Shown one piece after another: positions 1 through 6,528 of a DNA stretch of 11,076 nt. Under the pieces are notes generated by a model. That model was not told where the DNA came from, searched no databases, and worked only from the letters and a program-made list of their open reading frames with translations. How positions within the stretch are numbered: position 1 is the stretch's first letter; each line of letters starts with the position of its first letter. The translations under genes were made by a program, and so were the position numbers. The stretch is taken from assembly GCA_013821585.1 (NCBI GenBank), contig JACDGO010000037.1, positions 1 through 11,076 of the forward strand, in the 5' to 3' direction. This DNA is from Sphingomonadaceae bacterium (lineage in GTDB: Bacteria > Pseudomonadota > Alphaproteobacteria > Sphingomonadales > Sphingomonadaceae).

Positions 1-292
1 GCGCGCCTGCTGGCGACGCTTCGCGTGGTCGCTGAATCACGCGCTTACCCGAGCCATCGGGCTCAGTGTCGGCGATCGCGGCATGGAAGATGGAGCCATC
101 CCGTGTCTTGCGATGAAATTGCGGTCCGGTAACGAGGGGAAGTCCCGGTTCGATTGCGAACCGCTCAGCGTCGCCCAACCAGCCGGGCGCATACTCGAAT
201 GCGGCACTCTCGCGGGCACCCTGCTGGTCATAGCGCAGCGTGCCGAGCGATGTTTTCCCCTTGCCGAGGTGAACATCGATCGTTCGCCTCAT
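1..292 (-). pseudogene. hipA: HipA-family toxin kinase, N-terminal part, frameshifted and cut by the window edge
   Basis: HipA-family proteins are serine/threonine kinases that act as the toxin of type II toxin-antitoxin pairs; E. coli HipA phosphorylates GltX. The frame begins MRRTIDVHLGKGKTSLGTL and continues through QFHRKTRDGSIFHAAIADTE, which I recognise as the N-terminal subdomain of HipA. The start ATG (292-290) overlaps the stop of the upstream HTH gene as ATGA, the usual HipBA coupling. No Shine-Dalgarno is visible, as expected for coupled translation. After the codons for GKRVIQ (about residue 86) the frame changes to PREASPAGA. The expected family sequence RDHAKRRQQAR continues in another frame from position 30 leftward. 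Only one base (position 31) lies between CAG and GAC where a codon is expected, so two bases, probably one CG dinucleotide, are missing. The kinase core lies off the left edge and cannot be checked. Family call is good; inactivation is inferred. Confidence 0.72.
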
Positions 293-621
293 AGCGCGCG
301 CAACGTTCGCCGGGCGCGAACACGCTGGGGCAGCCGCTCCGCGTCCAAGAGCAAGCCCTGATCGTCACGTTTTGGGTCGACGATCTCGCCGAGCGCCTGA
401 TCAAAGCCGAGAACGAAGAAGGTCATGGCATAGGTGCCCATGCCGACGCTCGGATCACCCTTCTCCACCTTGAGGTAGGTGCTTTTCGCGACGCCGAGCC
501 GTTCAGCCATCATGACGGTGGTCAGACTGCGCTTCCTGCGGGCGAGCGCGATGTCCGCGCCCAGCTTGGCTAGCGTGCGCTTCACTTTGGCAGGCAGGAG
601 GTCAGGAACAGCGGTTCGCAT
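289..621 (-). CDS. hipB: XRE-family HTH antitoxin of a HipBA-type pair
   Basis: A 110-residue DNA-binding protein, the likely antitoxin and autorepressor of the HipA-like toxin encoded immediately downstream. A helix-turn-helix of the XRE/Cro type spans roughly residues 20-75: GADIALARRKRSLTT, then MMAERLGVAKSTYLKVEKGD (helices 2 and 3), then a third region ending FFVLGF. The tail after about residue 80 is charged and arginine-rich (ERLPQRVRARRTLRAL), as often seen in antitoxin C-termini, and may contact HipA. The start at 621 gives the full HTH; a weak GAG sits about 7 bases upstream. The stop overlaps the hipA ATG by four bases. A large imperfect inverted repeat lies just upstream and is a good candidate autoregulatory operator. 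No damage is seen in this gene, in contrast to its toxin partner. Family is confident; the antitoxin role comes from context. Confidence 0.85.
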   Translation of the reverse strand: MRTAVPDLLPAKVKRTLAKLGADIALARRKRSLTTVMMAERLGVAKSTYLKVEKGDPSVGMGTYAMTFFVLGFDQALGEIVDPKRDDQGLLLDAERLPQRVRARRTLRAL

Positions 622-623
622 AA

Positions 624-672
624 GGTCTCATATAATGCACCATAACGGCGATACGGGCGCATATATAAGACC
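624..672 (-). promoter_or_regulatory. Inverted-repeat operator/promoter candidate upstream of hipB
   Basis: Two AT-rich arms face each other 2 bases upstream of the hipB start: GGTCTCATATAATGCAC at 624-640 and, on the opposite strand, GGTCTTATATATGCGC at 672-657. They agree at 14 of 16 aligned positions with one gap, separated by 16 bases, so their centres are about three helical turns apart. This is the most AT-rich patch in the left part of the window and contains several possible -10 hexamers (for example TTATAT) in the hipB direction. Paired operators bound by the antitoxin are known for HipBA loci. The role here is inferred from position and symmetry only. Confidence 0.5.
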
Positions 673-694
673 GAGGGCGAGATCGTGTCAAAGG

Positions 695-802
695 CTACCT
701 GACTTTCGGCTTCGCCTTTCCAAACGGCTTCATGAACGTTTCCCGGATCGCCGTCGGACGCCGGTTGGCCTCTTCGACGAGCTCGGTTACGCGCCCACCC
801 GC
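695..802 (-). pseudogene. Possible C-terminal remnant of an unknown gene
   Basis: After an in-frame TGA at 805-803, the minus strand reads 35 codons to a TAG at 697-695. The translation has a protein-like character: an amphipathic stretch VTELVEEANRRP followed by ETFMKPFGKAKPKVR, a lysine-rich, proline-containing ending of the kind seen at natural C-termini. There is no plausible upstream start codon or Shine-Dalgarno; the only ATG is inside, 12 residues from the end. I do not recognise the family. It could be the leftover tail of a deleted gene or chance coding resemblance. Confidence 0.25.
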
Positions 803-811
803 TCAGGGGGA

Positions 812-850
812 GTTTCAGCAGATTCTCGGTTTCAACGAATTGCTGAAACC
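812..850. repeat. Overlapping inverted repeats able to form alternative hairpins
   Basis: GTTTCAGCA at 812-820 is perfectly complementary in reverse to TGCTGAAAC at 841-849. The stem extends through ATTC (822-825) and GAAT (837-840) with one bulged G. A second pairing, GGTTTCA at 828-834 with TGAAACC at 844-850, uses the same right arm, so the two hairpins exclude each other. The element begins 40 bases downstream of the winged-helix gene's stop on the minus strand. It has no U-run, so it does not look like a standard intrinsic terminator. Confidence 0.45.
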
Positions 851-889
851 TCGAATGGAGTGAAAGCTGCCGCGTTCGGCTCGGCGTTT

Positions 890-1446
890 CTAGCCTCTCG
901 AGGAGCCCAGCGCCCCGGCCGCTGCCTCTGTGATAGTATAGACCGCTTCGCGCTGCGCCCCGCGATTATGATGATCGACCCGGAACCCCTGATAGTGCCG
1001 TCGCACAAGTCCGGCACGCACAAGATCGGAGACCGCCCGACTGACGTTGCAGCGGCCGGAGTGCCGCACGCGCGTCCGCACTTCAGTGTCGATAACGCGT
1101 GCCGCTTCGTCAGGATCGTCCGGCAAGGCGTTTTGCTCCGCGAGCGCCGCCCTGACTTCCTCGACGATGATCAGCCGACGCGCATCGCGCTTCGCGATTG
1201 GGACGAGGGAGTCGCAGAGCCAATCACGCAGTGGAATCCTGCCATCATCGTCATCGGTGACATAGGGGCCGGCGAACCGCTGTTACTGCCGGCTGCTTTA
1301 GCAATCAAATTGAGGACCATGAAGGTGTACCGCGGCCGCGGCGAGAAGTCCGCGATCCGTTCGATCAGCGCGGGCAAGTTCAGGCTTTTAGCGGGGACAT
1401 CCTGCTCCGCGTCAGCTGCGTCGAAAAGGTCGGCCCGGTAGAACAT
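890..1446 (-). pseudogene. Winged-helix-like protein of unknown function, broken by a one-base frameshift
   Basis: Two minus-strand frames join into one coherent protein of about 185 residues if one base is added near 1265-1268. The N-terminal frame starts at 1446 (MFYRADLFDAADAEQDVPAK) and reads well to about residue 60 (LIERIADFSPRPRYTFMVLN then LIAKAAGSNSG). The sense then continues in the next frame with YVTDDDDGRIPLRDWLCDSL, RRLIIVEEVRAALAEQ and a C-terminal block CNVSRAVSDLVRAGLVRR, HYQGFRVDHHNRGAQ, REAVYTIT. The last block has the helix, recognition helix and beta-hairpin wing pattern of a winged helix. Continuation of the first frame turns into low-complexity Ser/Met sequence and stops. 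The likely lesion is loss of one C from a C-run (GGGG on the plus strand, 1265-1268). I do not know the function; DNA binding, possibly at the inverted repeat 71 bases upstream, is a guess. Confidence 0.6.
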
Positions 1447-1589
1447 AATGGGAATCTTAGCACGCGCGCGCGCGATGTGAATCCCGGTCGTGACGAGGCC
1501 TGCAGTTTTTTCACCCGTGACACTTTACCAAAGCTCGCTGGGTAAAGTGTCACTGATGGATCTCAACAGGTTCGGGCCCACCGGAGGCG
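1447..1589. other. Intergenic region upstream of the winged-helix gene
   Basis: It contains a (CG)6 alternating tract at 1463-1474, a T6 run at 1506-1511 next to CACCC, and the perfect inverted repeat at 1517-1553. It separates the end of the YhaN-like gene (stop 1592-1590) from the start of the winged-helix gene at 1446. A promoter for the latter should lie here, but no clear -35/-10 pair can be named. Confidence 0.5.
1517..1553. repeat. Perfect 13-bp inverted repeat with 11-base spacer
   Basis: GTGACACTTTACC (1517-1529) and GGTAAAGTGTCAC (1541-1553) are exact reverse complements. The spacer reads AAAGCTCGCTG. The repeat lies 36 bases beyond the YhaN-like stop codon and 71 bases upstream of the winged-helix gene start. 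Neither strand has a U-run directly after the stem (the T6 precedes it on the plus strand), so it is a poor fit to an intrinsic terminator. A protein-binding site (operator or recombination site) is more likely. The function is unknown. Confidence 0.7.
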
Positions 1590-4500
1590 TCAAGCGGCGA
1601 TCGCGGGAGCGGGCTCAATCCTGTGAAGCTTGAACCCGTCCGTGCCGATTGCTCGGTTCGCGACTTCGATCAGGTGGGCGTGGTGGCTAAACACAATCAC
1701 CTGGCTGTGCTCGGCTGCCGCCGCGAGCACCTTAAGGAGCGCTGCCGATCGCGCGTCATCGGCAGTGATGAGCAGGTCATCGCAAACTATCGGCAATGCC
1801 CCGGCCCCGGCTCGCCCTTCGATGGAGCCGAGGCGAAGCGCTAGATAGAGTTGGTCGCGAGTGCCTTCACTGAGTGCTTCCACGCCGACTTCGCTGCCGT
1901 TGGCGCGGCTCGCCAGAATCACCGGCCGATCGTCATTCGCGTAGCCGATCGTGAGCCCGGTGAAGGCACCACCTGTCACCTGTTTGAACAATGCACCCGC
2001 GCGCGCGATCAGCGGCGCCTGGTTGGTGGCGCGGTGACGATCGAGCATCCAGCGCAGCAACGCCGCCGCGGTCACCGCCTGGATGTGATCTTCCGCTGCC
2101 TGCGCCAATGCGGCGGTGGTGTCGGTCGCGGTCTGCTGTGCGTCGGCAGCGGCGCTCTCGCTGGCGGCGCGACCCGCTTCGTCATCCGCCGCGTTCAATG
2201 TTCGGCCCACGACCTCGCGCTCCGCGGCGACCTCACGCCGGCGATCCTCAATGCGGGCGCGATCAGCCACTTCCTCTTCGATCGACAGGGAAGCGATTTC
2301 GAGAGCGAGAGCGTCAAGCCCTGCTCCGTTGTCGGTGCCGGCAAGCTCCCCGAGTGCGTCTCGTTCGACGGTACGAGCAGCATCACGCCGGCCGATGCCG
2401 ATGATCATCTGATCCAACTCGGTCTCAAACGCTACGCCCGCCAGTTGCATCATCTCTTCAATTGAAGCTCCGACGTTTTTGAGCCGGCGTTGAATGCGTT
2501 CCAACTCGCCAATGAGGCGGGTGCGCTCAATGGTGTGCGTCTTGAGTGCCTCTTCGCTGCGAACAGCAGTGCGAAGCGAGACTGCAAGCTGGCGTGCCTG
2601 GTCGACGGGCTCTCCCTCGCGCGCGATTCCGACGACGGCGAGCACCTCAGCGAGCTCGACTTCGAAAGCGGTACGGTCCTGTTCAATACCGGTCACTTGA
2701 CGCTGGAGGCTGTCGCGCGAGCCGGTATCCTCATTGACCTGTCCCAACGTCTCCAGTGCATCGGCCACGGCGGTTTCGTCGGCATCACCGGGCAGCCCGG
2801 CTTCACGAACGAGCCGCTTCAACTCCTCCTCAAGGTCGGCGCGCCCCTTCGCAAGCTCCGCGTCTTCCTCGCCAAGTTCGGCAAGCGCCTGCTCGACCGA
2901 AGCTGCCTCGGCCGCAAGGCGAATACGAGTAGCGGCGATCCCGCTCAGTTCAGCAACACGCTCGTTCGCGCGCAGCACGAGCGTCGGATCGTCGATCGTC
3001 GCTGCAGCGCCGCCGCAAGTGGAATAGGCTCTGGCGATCCCGGCGCGCGCCTCCCTGATCCGGGAGTTCAAAACCTTAAACGCCTGTTCCGCCGTTGTCC
3101 TTTCCTGCTCCGCCTCGAGCGCTGCTACCCGCTTCGTCAGCCATCCGGCGAGATCCGCAGGAAGAATCGACCGCTCGAAGCCCAGCGCGTGCATGCGGGA
3201 GTCCCAGCCCTCCTCGATCTGCTTGAGCTCCTCGCGATACTTCTCCTCCCGCTTGTTTGACGCAGCGAGCAGGGCCCTCGCCTCATCCGCCGCCACGATC
3301 ATCAGGGCATATTCGGCCACGCGTGCAGCTTCGGCGTCGCGCCGGTCGGCAAGCTGATCTGCCCACGCGACCGCTTCGGCAAGGGCTCGCCCGGCTTCTT
3401 CGTCATCTGCCGAACGAGGCGCCACAAATCGCTCGCGCACATGCCTAACGTGTCCATCCCGCAGGTCACGTGCGGCCGCCACGGCTTCTGGCGTCGGAAG
3501 CGTCCCGCCAGCGACCAGGCTCTTGAGTTTGGCTTCGGCCCGGATCGCGCTGGCCTCGGCCGCCTCCGCGTCCTTTCGCGCTGCTGTCACATCCACCAGC
3601 GCGGCTTCACCGGCGCGGCGTGCCTCCGCCGCCTCCGCCTCGGCCGGCGGAAGAAGCTCTTGCAGCGATGCAGCCGACCCTCGCCAAGGCGCCAGATCGG
3701 CCAGACGCTCGGCCGCTAGAGTGCGCTTACGATCCGCGCCCGTCCGCGCGTCCTCAAGCCACTGCTCGCTGTCAGCGGGGAGGAGAGCAAGCGCAGCGGT
3801 TAGCTCGGCCACCCCTGCGTCGTCTCCGATCACGGAACGGTCACACTCGATCCGCTCGCGATCGCGGACAAGCTTGGCGCTCTCTTTCAGGGTAACCGAT
3901 TCGCGCGATTTCGCCTGCCGTCTCGTCTCGAGATGCGCCGCGGCGCGCTTGCGCCAGCCTGCGGATGGAAGAGCCGCGTCCGGCGCAATCCGCGCTTCTG
4001 CGCGGGTAGCAGCGATGCGCGCGTCGATCCGCTCAAGCTCGAAACGCCGGCGCTCCAGGTCGACCGCCGCCTTCGCGATCACCGGGCGCCTCTCCTCCAG
4101 TGCCTCGATCCGTTCACGCTGAATAAGGATGCTCCCGGGCGCCTCCACGCCCGCGATCGCCGCGTCGACGCGCCCGAGGTCAGCATCCACCTGAACCTTG
4201 AGTTCGGTAGCGGTGAGGCGCTCGGCGCGATCCGTAGTCAAACGCGCAGCTGCGCCCAGCGGCAGCTCGGGCAGTGATTCGAGGTCGGCGAGTTCGCCGC
4301 GCGCGTTGGCGAGGCGCGCGGAAGGCGCGCGTGCGCGCCCCACCCTGTCGAGGCGCGCTTGCTCTCGGTCGAGTGCCTCAGCTTCGGCAATTAGGGCGGC
4401 GCGGCGTTCTTCGGCTTGGGTCCGGCGTTGCCGCGATTGCGTCCACTCAGCGTCGCTGATCGATGTTTGGCGCACCTGCGCGAGCGCTTCCGATCGCTCG

Positions 4501-5057
4501 CGCATCAGGCGGTTCACGGGCGGGTTCTGGCCGCCTGGCTTGAACAGCGCGCTGGCCGCCTCGGTCAGACGGGAAAGCTCGTCGCCGATATGAGACACGC
4601 CCGTTCCGGCCTCGAGCGTGATCCTGGCAGCATCGTCGCGGCCGCCGAGGATACTCTCGCCGCCCTGCCGCAGCTTGGCATGATCAAGCCCGAACATGCG
4701 CTCGAACCCCGCTCGGTCAATACCGCCCAGCAGTCGCACGAGTGGATCAGTCGCGAACGGCGCGCCGTCGGCGTTGAGCAACGTGTCTCGATTGCCCTTG
4801 CGCCGCGTTACATCCAGGAGTTCGCCGTCATGCTCGATCAAGGCGCGAAGGCGGAGCTGGGCGTAGTCGTAACGCCAGTTCTGGCTGCTCTGGCCGGGGA
4901 TGCCGAACAGAAAATCGCCGATCGCCTGGAGCGTCGTCGATTTGCCGGCTTCGTTAGGGCCGACGACAAGATGAAGATCGGGATGCCCCTCACCGAAATC
5001 GAACACGCGGTCAGCAAAGCCGCCGTAACGCACGAGTTCCAGCTGGCGAAACCGCAT
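1590..5057 (-). CDS. yhaN: YhaN-family Rad50/SMC-like AAA ATPase
   Basis: A 1155-residue ABC/SMC-type ATPase, expected to form a complex with the phosphoesterase encoded just upstream and to use ATP to clamp and present DNA ends, as SbcC or Rad50 does with SbcD or Mre11. The N-terminus MRFRQLELVRYGGFADRVFD leads into Walker A GPNEAGKST (residues 33-41) and the Q-loop region GQSSQNWRYDYAQLR typical of YhaN (AAA_27). Residues of roughly 180-1000 are Ala/Glu/Arg-rich coiled coil. The C-terminal ATPase half carries the ABC signature LSEGTRDQ (1062-1069), Walker B LPIVCDDLL (1088-1096) and the switch histidine in VIVFSHH (about 1125). No CxxC zinc hook is seen in the coiled coil, matching YhaN and unlike Rad50. 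The start is supported by GGGAAGGGGA just upstream and by the TGATG one-base overlap with the phosphoesterase gene. Somewhat longer than Bacillus YhaN. The frame is fully open and intact. Confidence 0.9.
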   Translation of the reverse strand: MRFRQLELVRYGGFADRVFDFGEGHPDLHLVVGPNEAGKSTTLQAIGDFLFGIPGQSSQNWRYDYAQLRLRALIEHDGELLDVTRRKGNRDTLLNADGAPFATDPLVRLLGGIDRAGFERMFGLDHAKLRQGGESILGGRDDAARITLEAGTGVSHIGDELSRLTEAASALFKPGGQNPPVNRLMRERSEALAQVRQTSISDAEWTQSRQRRTQAEERRAALIAEAEALDREQARLDRVGRARAPSARLANARGELADLESLPELPLGAAARLTTDRAERLTATELKVQVDADLGRVDAAIAGVEAPGSILIQRERIEALEERRPVIAKAAVDLERRRFELERIDARIAATRAEARIAPDAALPSAGWRKRAAAHLETRRQAKSRESVTLKESAKLVRDRERIECDRSVIGDDAGVAELTAALALLPADSEQWLEDARTGADRKRTLAAERLADLAPWRGSAASLQELLPPAEAEAAEARRAGEAALVDVTAARKDAEAAEASAIRAEAKLKSLVAGGTLPTPEAVAAARDLRDGHVRHVRERFVAPRSADDEEAGRALAEAVAWADQLADRRDAEAARVAEYALMIVAADEARALLAASNKREEKYREELKQIEEGWDSRMHALGFERSILPADLAGWLTKRVAALEAEQERTTAEQAFKVLNSRIREARAGIARAYSTCGGAAATIDDPTLVLRANERVAELSGIAATRIRLAAEAASVEQALAELGEEDAELAKGRADLEEELKRLVREAGLPGDADETAVADALETLGQVNEDTGSRDSLQRQVTGIEQDRTAFEVELAEVLAVVGIAREGEPVDQARQLAVSLRTAVRSEEALKTHTIERTRLIGELERIQRRLKNVGASIEEMMQLAGVAFETELDQMIIGIGRRDAARTVERDALGELAGTDNGAGLDALALEIASLSIEEEVADRARIEDRRREVAAEREVVGRTLNAADDEAGRAASESAAADAQQTATDTTAALAQAAEDHIQAVTAAALLRWMLDRHRATNQAPLIARAGALFKQVTGGAFTGLTIGYANDDRPVILASRANGSEVGVEALSEGTRDQLYLALRLGSIEGRAGAGALPIVCDDLLITADDARSAALLKVLAAAAEHSQVIVFSHHAHLIEVANRAIGTDGFKLHRIEPAPAIAA

Positions 5058-6307
5058 CAGTCCCCTTCCCCGAGCCGCGCTTCGACGAGCGCGCGGGCGG
5101 CACGGACCAGCGCCTCACCGTCCCGTGCCCGGGACGACGCGAGCAGTGGCGCGATGTCGGGATCGTCGATGTCGGCCGGCAGCTTGGCGGTCAGCGGCGC
5201 GACTGCACTCTCGACCGCACGGCGGCAGTCGGGATCGTCCAGGGCCTGCGCCAGAAGCTCCTGAAGCTCCAACGGGAGACCCATCGGTAGCGCCGTGTCT
5301 CCCGCCATGATCTTCACACGTTCAATCCAGAGCGCGTCCGAGACGCCGGCCGAGTGGCCGCGCACCTCCGCTTCGAACCAGGCCGGGTCAGCCTTCAGTC
5401 GCTGTGCTAGGGGCCCGTCGACCTCGATCGAGACCCGGGCGGCCATTGGGCGGCCGTTCGCCCCGAGCACGGCTGGACGGAGTTCGTCCTGTATCGCCGC
5501 GAGCGCCTCGATCGGATCGCGTGCGCTGCTCGCATCGACCCGGGCATGGGCCCAGCGCACCTCGTCGGTAGCGCGGTGCTCGACGTGCACGATGGCACCT
5601 TCCTCAACACGCACCAGGACGGCACCCTTTGGTCCGGTTTCGCGGATGTGCCGCCCCTGGGTGTTGCCGGCAAAGACAATATGCGGGTGGTCGGACCGGA
5701 TCGCATGGTCATGGACGTGGCCGAGAGCCCAATAGTCGTGCCCTGCCGCCTGCAACTCGCCCAGGCTGCAGGGCGCGTAATTGGCATGGCCCTCGTGGCC
5801 GTCGAGCGCGGTATGGAGCAGTGCGACGTTCAGCATGCCGGCAACCGGTGGACAATAGGTGGACGCGATGTTCTCGGTTGTCGCCGCTTCCTTGTAGCTG
5901 CGGCCATGGATGGCGACGCCGAGATCGTCAAAGCGCACCGTCTCACACTTCGCGCTCTTGAGCTTGTAGACGCCTTCAGGTGCTGTGAGGTGCCGCGTGA
6001 CGCGGCTGTCGGCATCGTGGTTGCCGAATACGATCACTGAACGGATGCCAGCCCGAGCAAGGCGAGCCAGCTGCGCGATGGCGAACTGGCCTGTTGACTG
6101 GTCCTTCCATGCGCCATCGTACAGGTCGCCAGCGATCACCACGAAGGCCGCGCCCTCCTCAATAGCGAGGTCGACAATATTCGAGAACGCCTTGCGCGTG
6201 GCGCCGCGTACCAGCTGTGAGAACGCCTCATCCTTCCGGGACAAGCCGTTGAGCGGGCTGTCGAGGTGGATGTCGGCTGCGTGGATGAAGGTGAGATTGC
6301 GGGGCAT
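5057..6307 (-). CDS. yhaO: YhaO-family Mre11/SbcD-like DNA exonuclease (calcineurin-like phosphoesterase)
   Basis: A 416-residue metallophosphoesterase, the nuclease partner of the SMC-like ATPase; cytoplasmic, processing DNA ends with a two-metal centre. All phosphoesterase motifs are present: IHAADIHLDSP with D12 and H14, AGDLYDG with D61, FGNHDAD with N96 and H97, ALLHTALDG with H165, and ALGHVHDH with H197 and H199. The segment FAGNTQGRHIRETGPKG (about 212-228) is the family's conserved loop after the last motif. The C-terminal third is helical and would dock on the ATPase. The frame stays open back to 6469, but the extra residues are unlike the family, and MPRNLTFIHAADIH matches the usual beginning, so 6307 is chosen although its Shine-Dalgarno is weak. 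Length fits the family (about 400). It overlaps the next gene by one base and is divergent from the DUF262 gene, sharing a 221-bp gap. Confidence 0.9.
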   Translation of the reverse strand: MPRNLTFIHAADIHLDSPLNGLSRKDEAFSQLVRGATRKAFSNIVDLAIEEGAAFVVIAGDLYDGAWKDQSTGQFAIAQLARLARAGIRSVIVFGNHDADSRVTRHLTAPEGVYKLKSAKCETVRFDDLGVAIHGRSYKEAATTENIASTYCPPVAGMLNVALLHTALDGHEGHANYAPCSLGELQAAGHDYWALGHVHDHAIRSDHPHIVFAGNTQGRHIRETGPKGAVLVRVEEGAIVHVEHRATDEVRWAHARVDASSARDPIEALAAIQDELRPAVLGANGRPMAARVSIEVDGPLAQRLKADPAWFEAEVRGHSAGVSDALWIERVKIMAGDTALPMGLPLELQELLAQALDDPDCRRAVESAVAPLTAKLPADIDDPDIAPLLASSRARDGEALVRAARALVEARLGEGD

Positions 6308-6528
6308 CGCGTACCATCTACCATCTCGTGCATCGCAACGAAAACTCCATCGTAAGGACGCAACGACAGCCTCTCGCTGTTGGCGTTTACGCATCAGAAT
6401 GCGAGCTCCGACCCATTTGCAGACATTCAGCGTAATCGAAGCGCCACCCAGCTTTGGACGTTCATTCATGCAGCTTGGCGGCTCGGCGCGCGGTAGACAG
6501 ACCGACTGATCGGGATCAGGAGATCCTC
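6308..6528. promoter_or_regulatory. Divergent intergenic region between the YhaO-like and DUF262 genes
   Basis: This 221-bp gap must hold promoters for the minus-strand YhaO/YhaN pair and the plus-strand DUF262 gene. I cannot name a convincing sigma-70 pair on either strand. The only clear signal is the Shine-Dalgarno AGGAG at 6518-6522, six bases before the DUF262 ATG. It is flanked by GGATC (6513-6517) and GATCC (6522-6526), which could form a small hairpin with the Shine-Dalgarno in its loop. Confidence 0.45.

Larger units (their letters stand above)
673..889. other. Intergenic stretch between hipB and the winged-helix gene
   Basis: There is no convincing complete gene here. It holds the far side of the hipB promoter, a short minus-strand open frame that resembles a gene tail (695-802), and a set of competing hairpins (812-850). 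It lies between the TAG stop of the winged-helix gene and the hipB operator. The long plus-strand open frame through this region looks like a shadow, with low-complexity Arg/Ser-rich translation. Confidence 0.5.

Noticed and set aside
37..276. Minus-strand 79-codon open frame in the hipA region
   Set aside because: It is out of frame with the HipA reading from 292, which carries clear family sequence; this one is Ser/Arg/Pro-rich.
890..1126. Separate small gene starting at TTG 1126
   Set aside because: Convincing coding sense extends upstream of 1126 to about 1282 and joins the frame starting at 1446, so a frameshifted single gene explains it better than two genes.
479..1441. Long plus-strand open frame (320 codons) across the hipB promoter and winged-helix gene
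   Set aside because: Its translation is Arg/Ser-rich with no recognisable motif, it runs antisense to convincing coding sequence, and it has no ribosome binding site. It is a GC-rich shadow.
1517..1553. Intrinsic terminator for the YhaO/YhaN operon
   Set aside because: The stem is strong but no U-run follows it on the minus strand; the sequence after it is CGGGTGAAAAAAC. Some termination effect cannot be excluded.
4416..5264. Plus-strand 282-codon open frame antisense to the YhaN- and YhaO-like genes
   Set aside because: It is opposite two well-supported genes, its translation is low-complexity, and no family is recognisable.
6308..6469. N-terminal extension of the YhaO-like protein to an upstream ATG
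   Set aside because: The extra 54 residues resemble no phosphoesterase, and the usual N-terminus begins at MPRNLTFIHAADIH.
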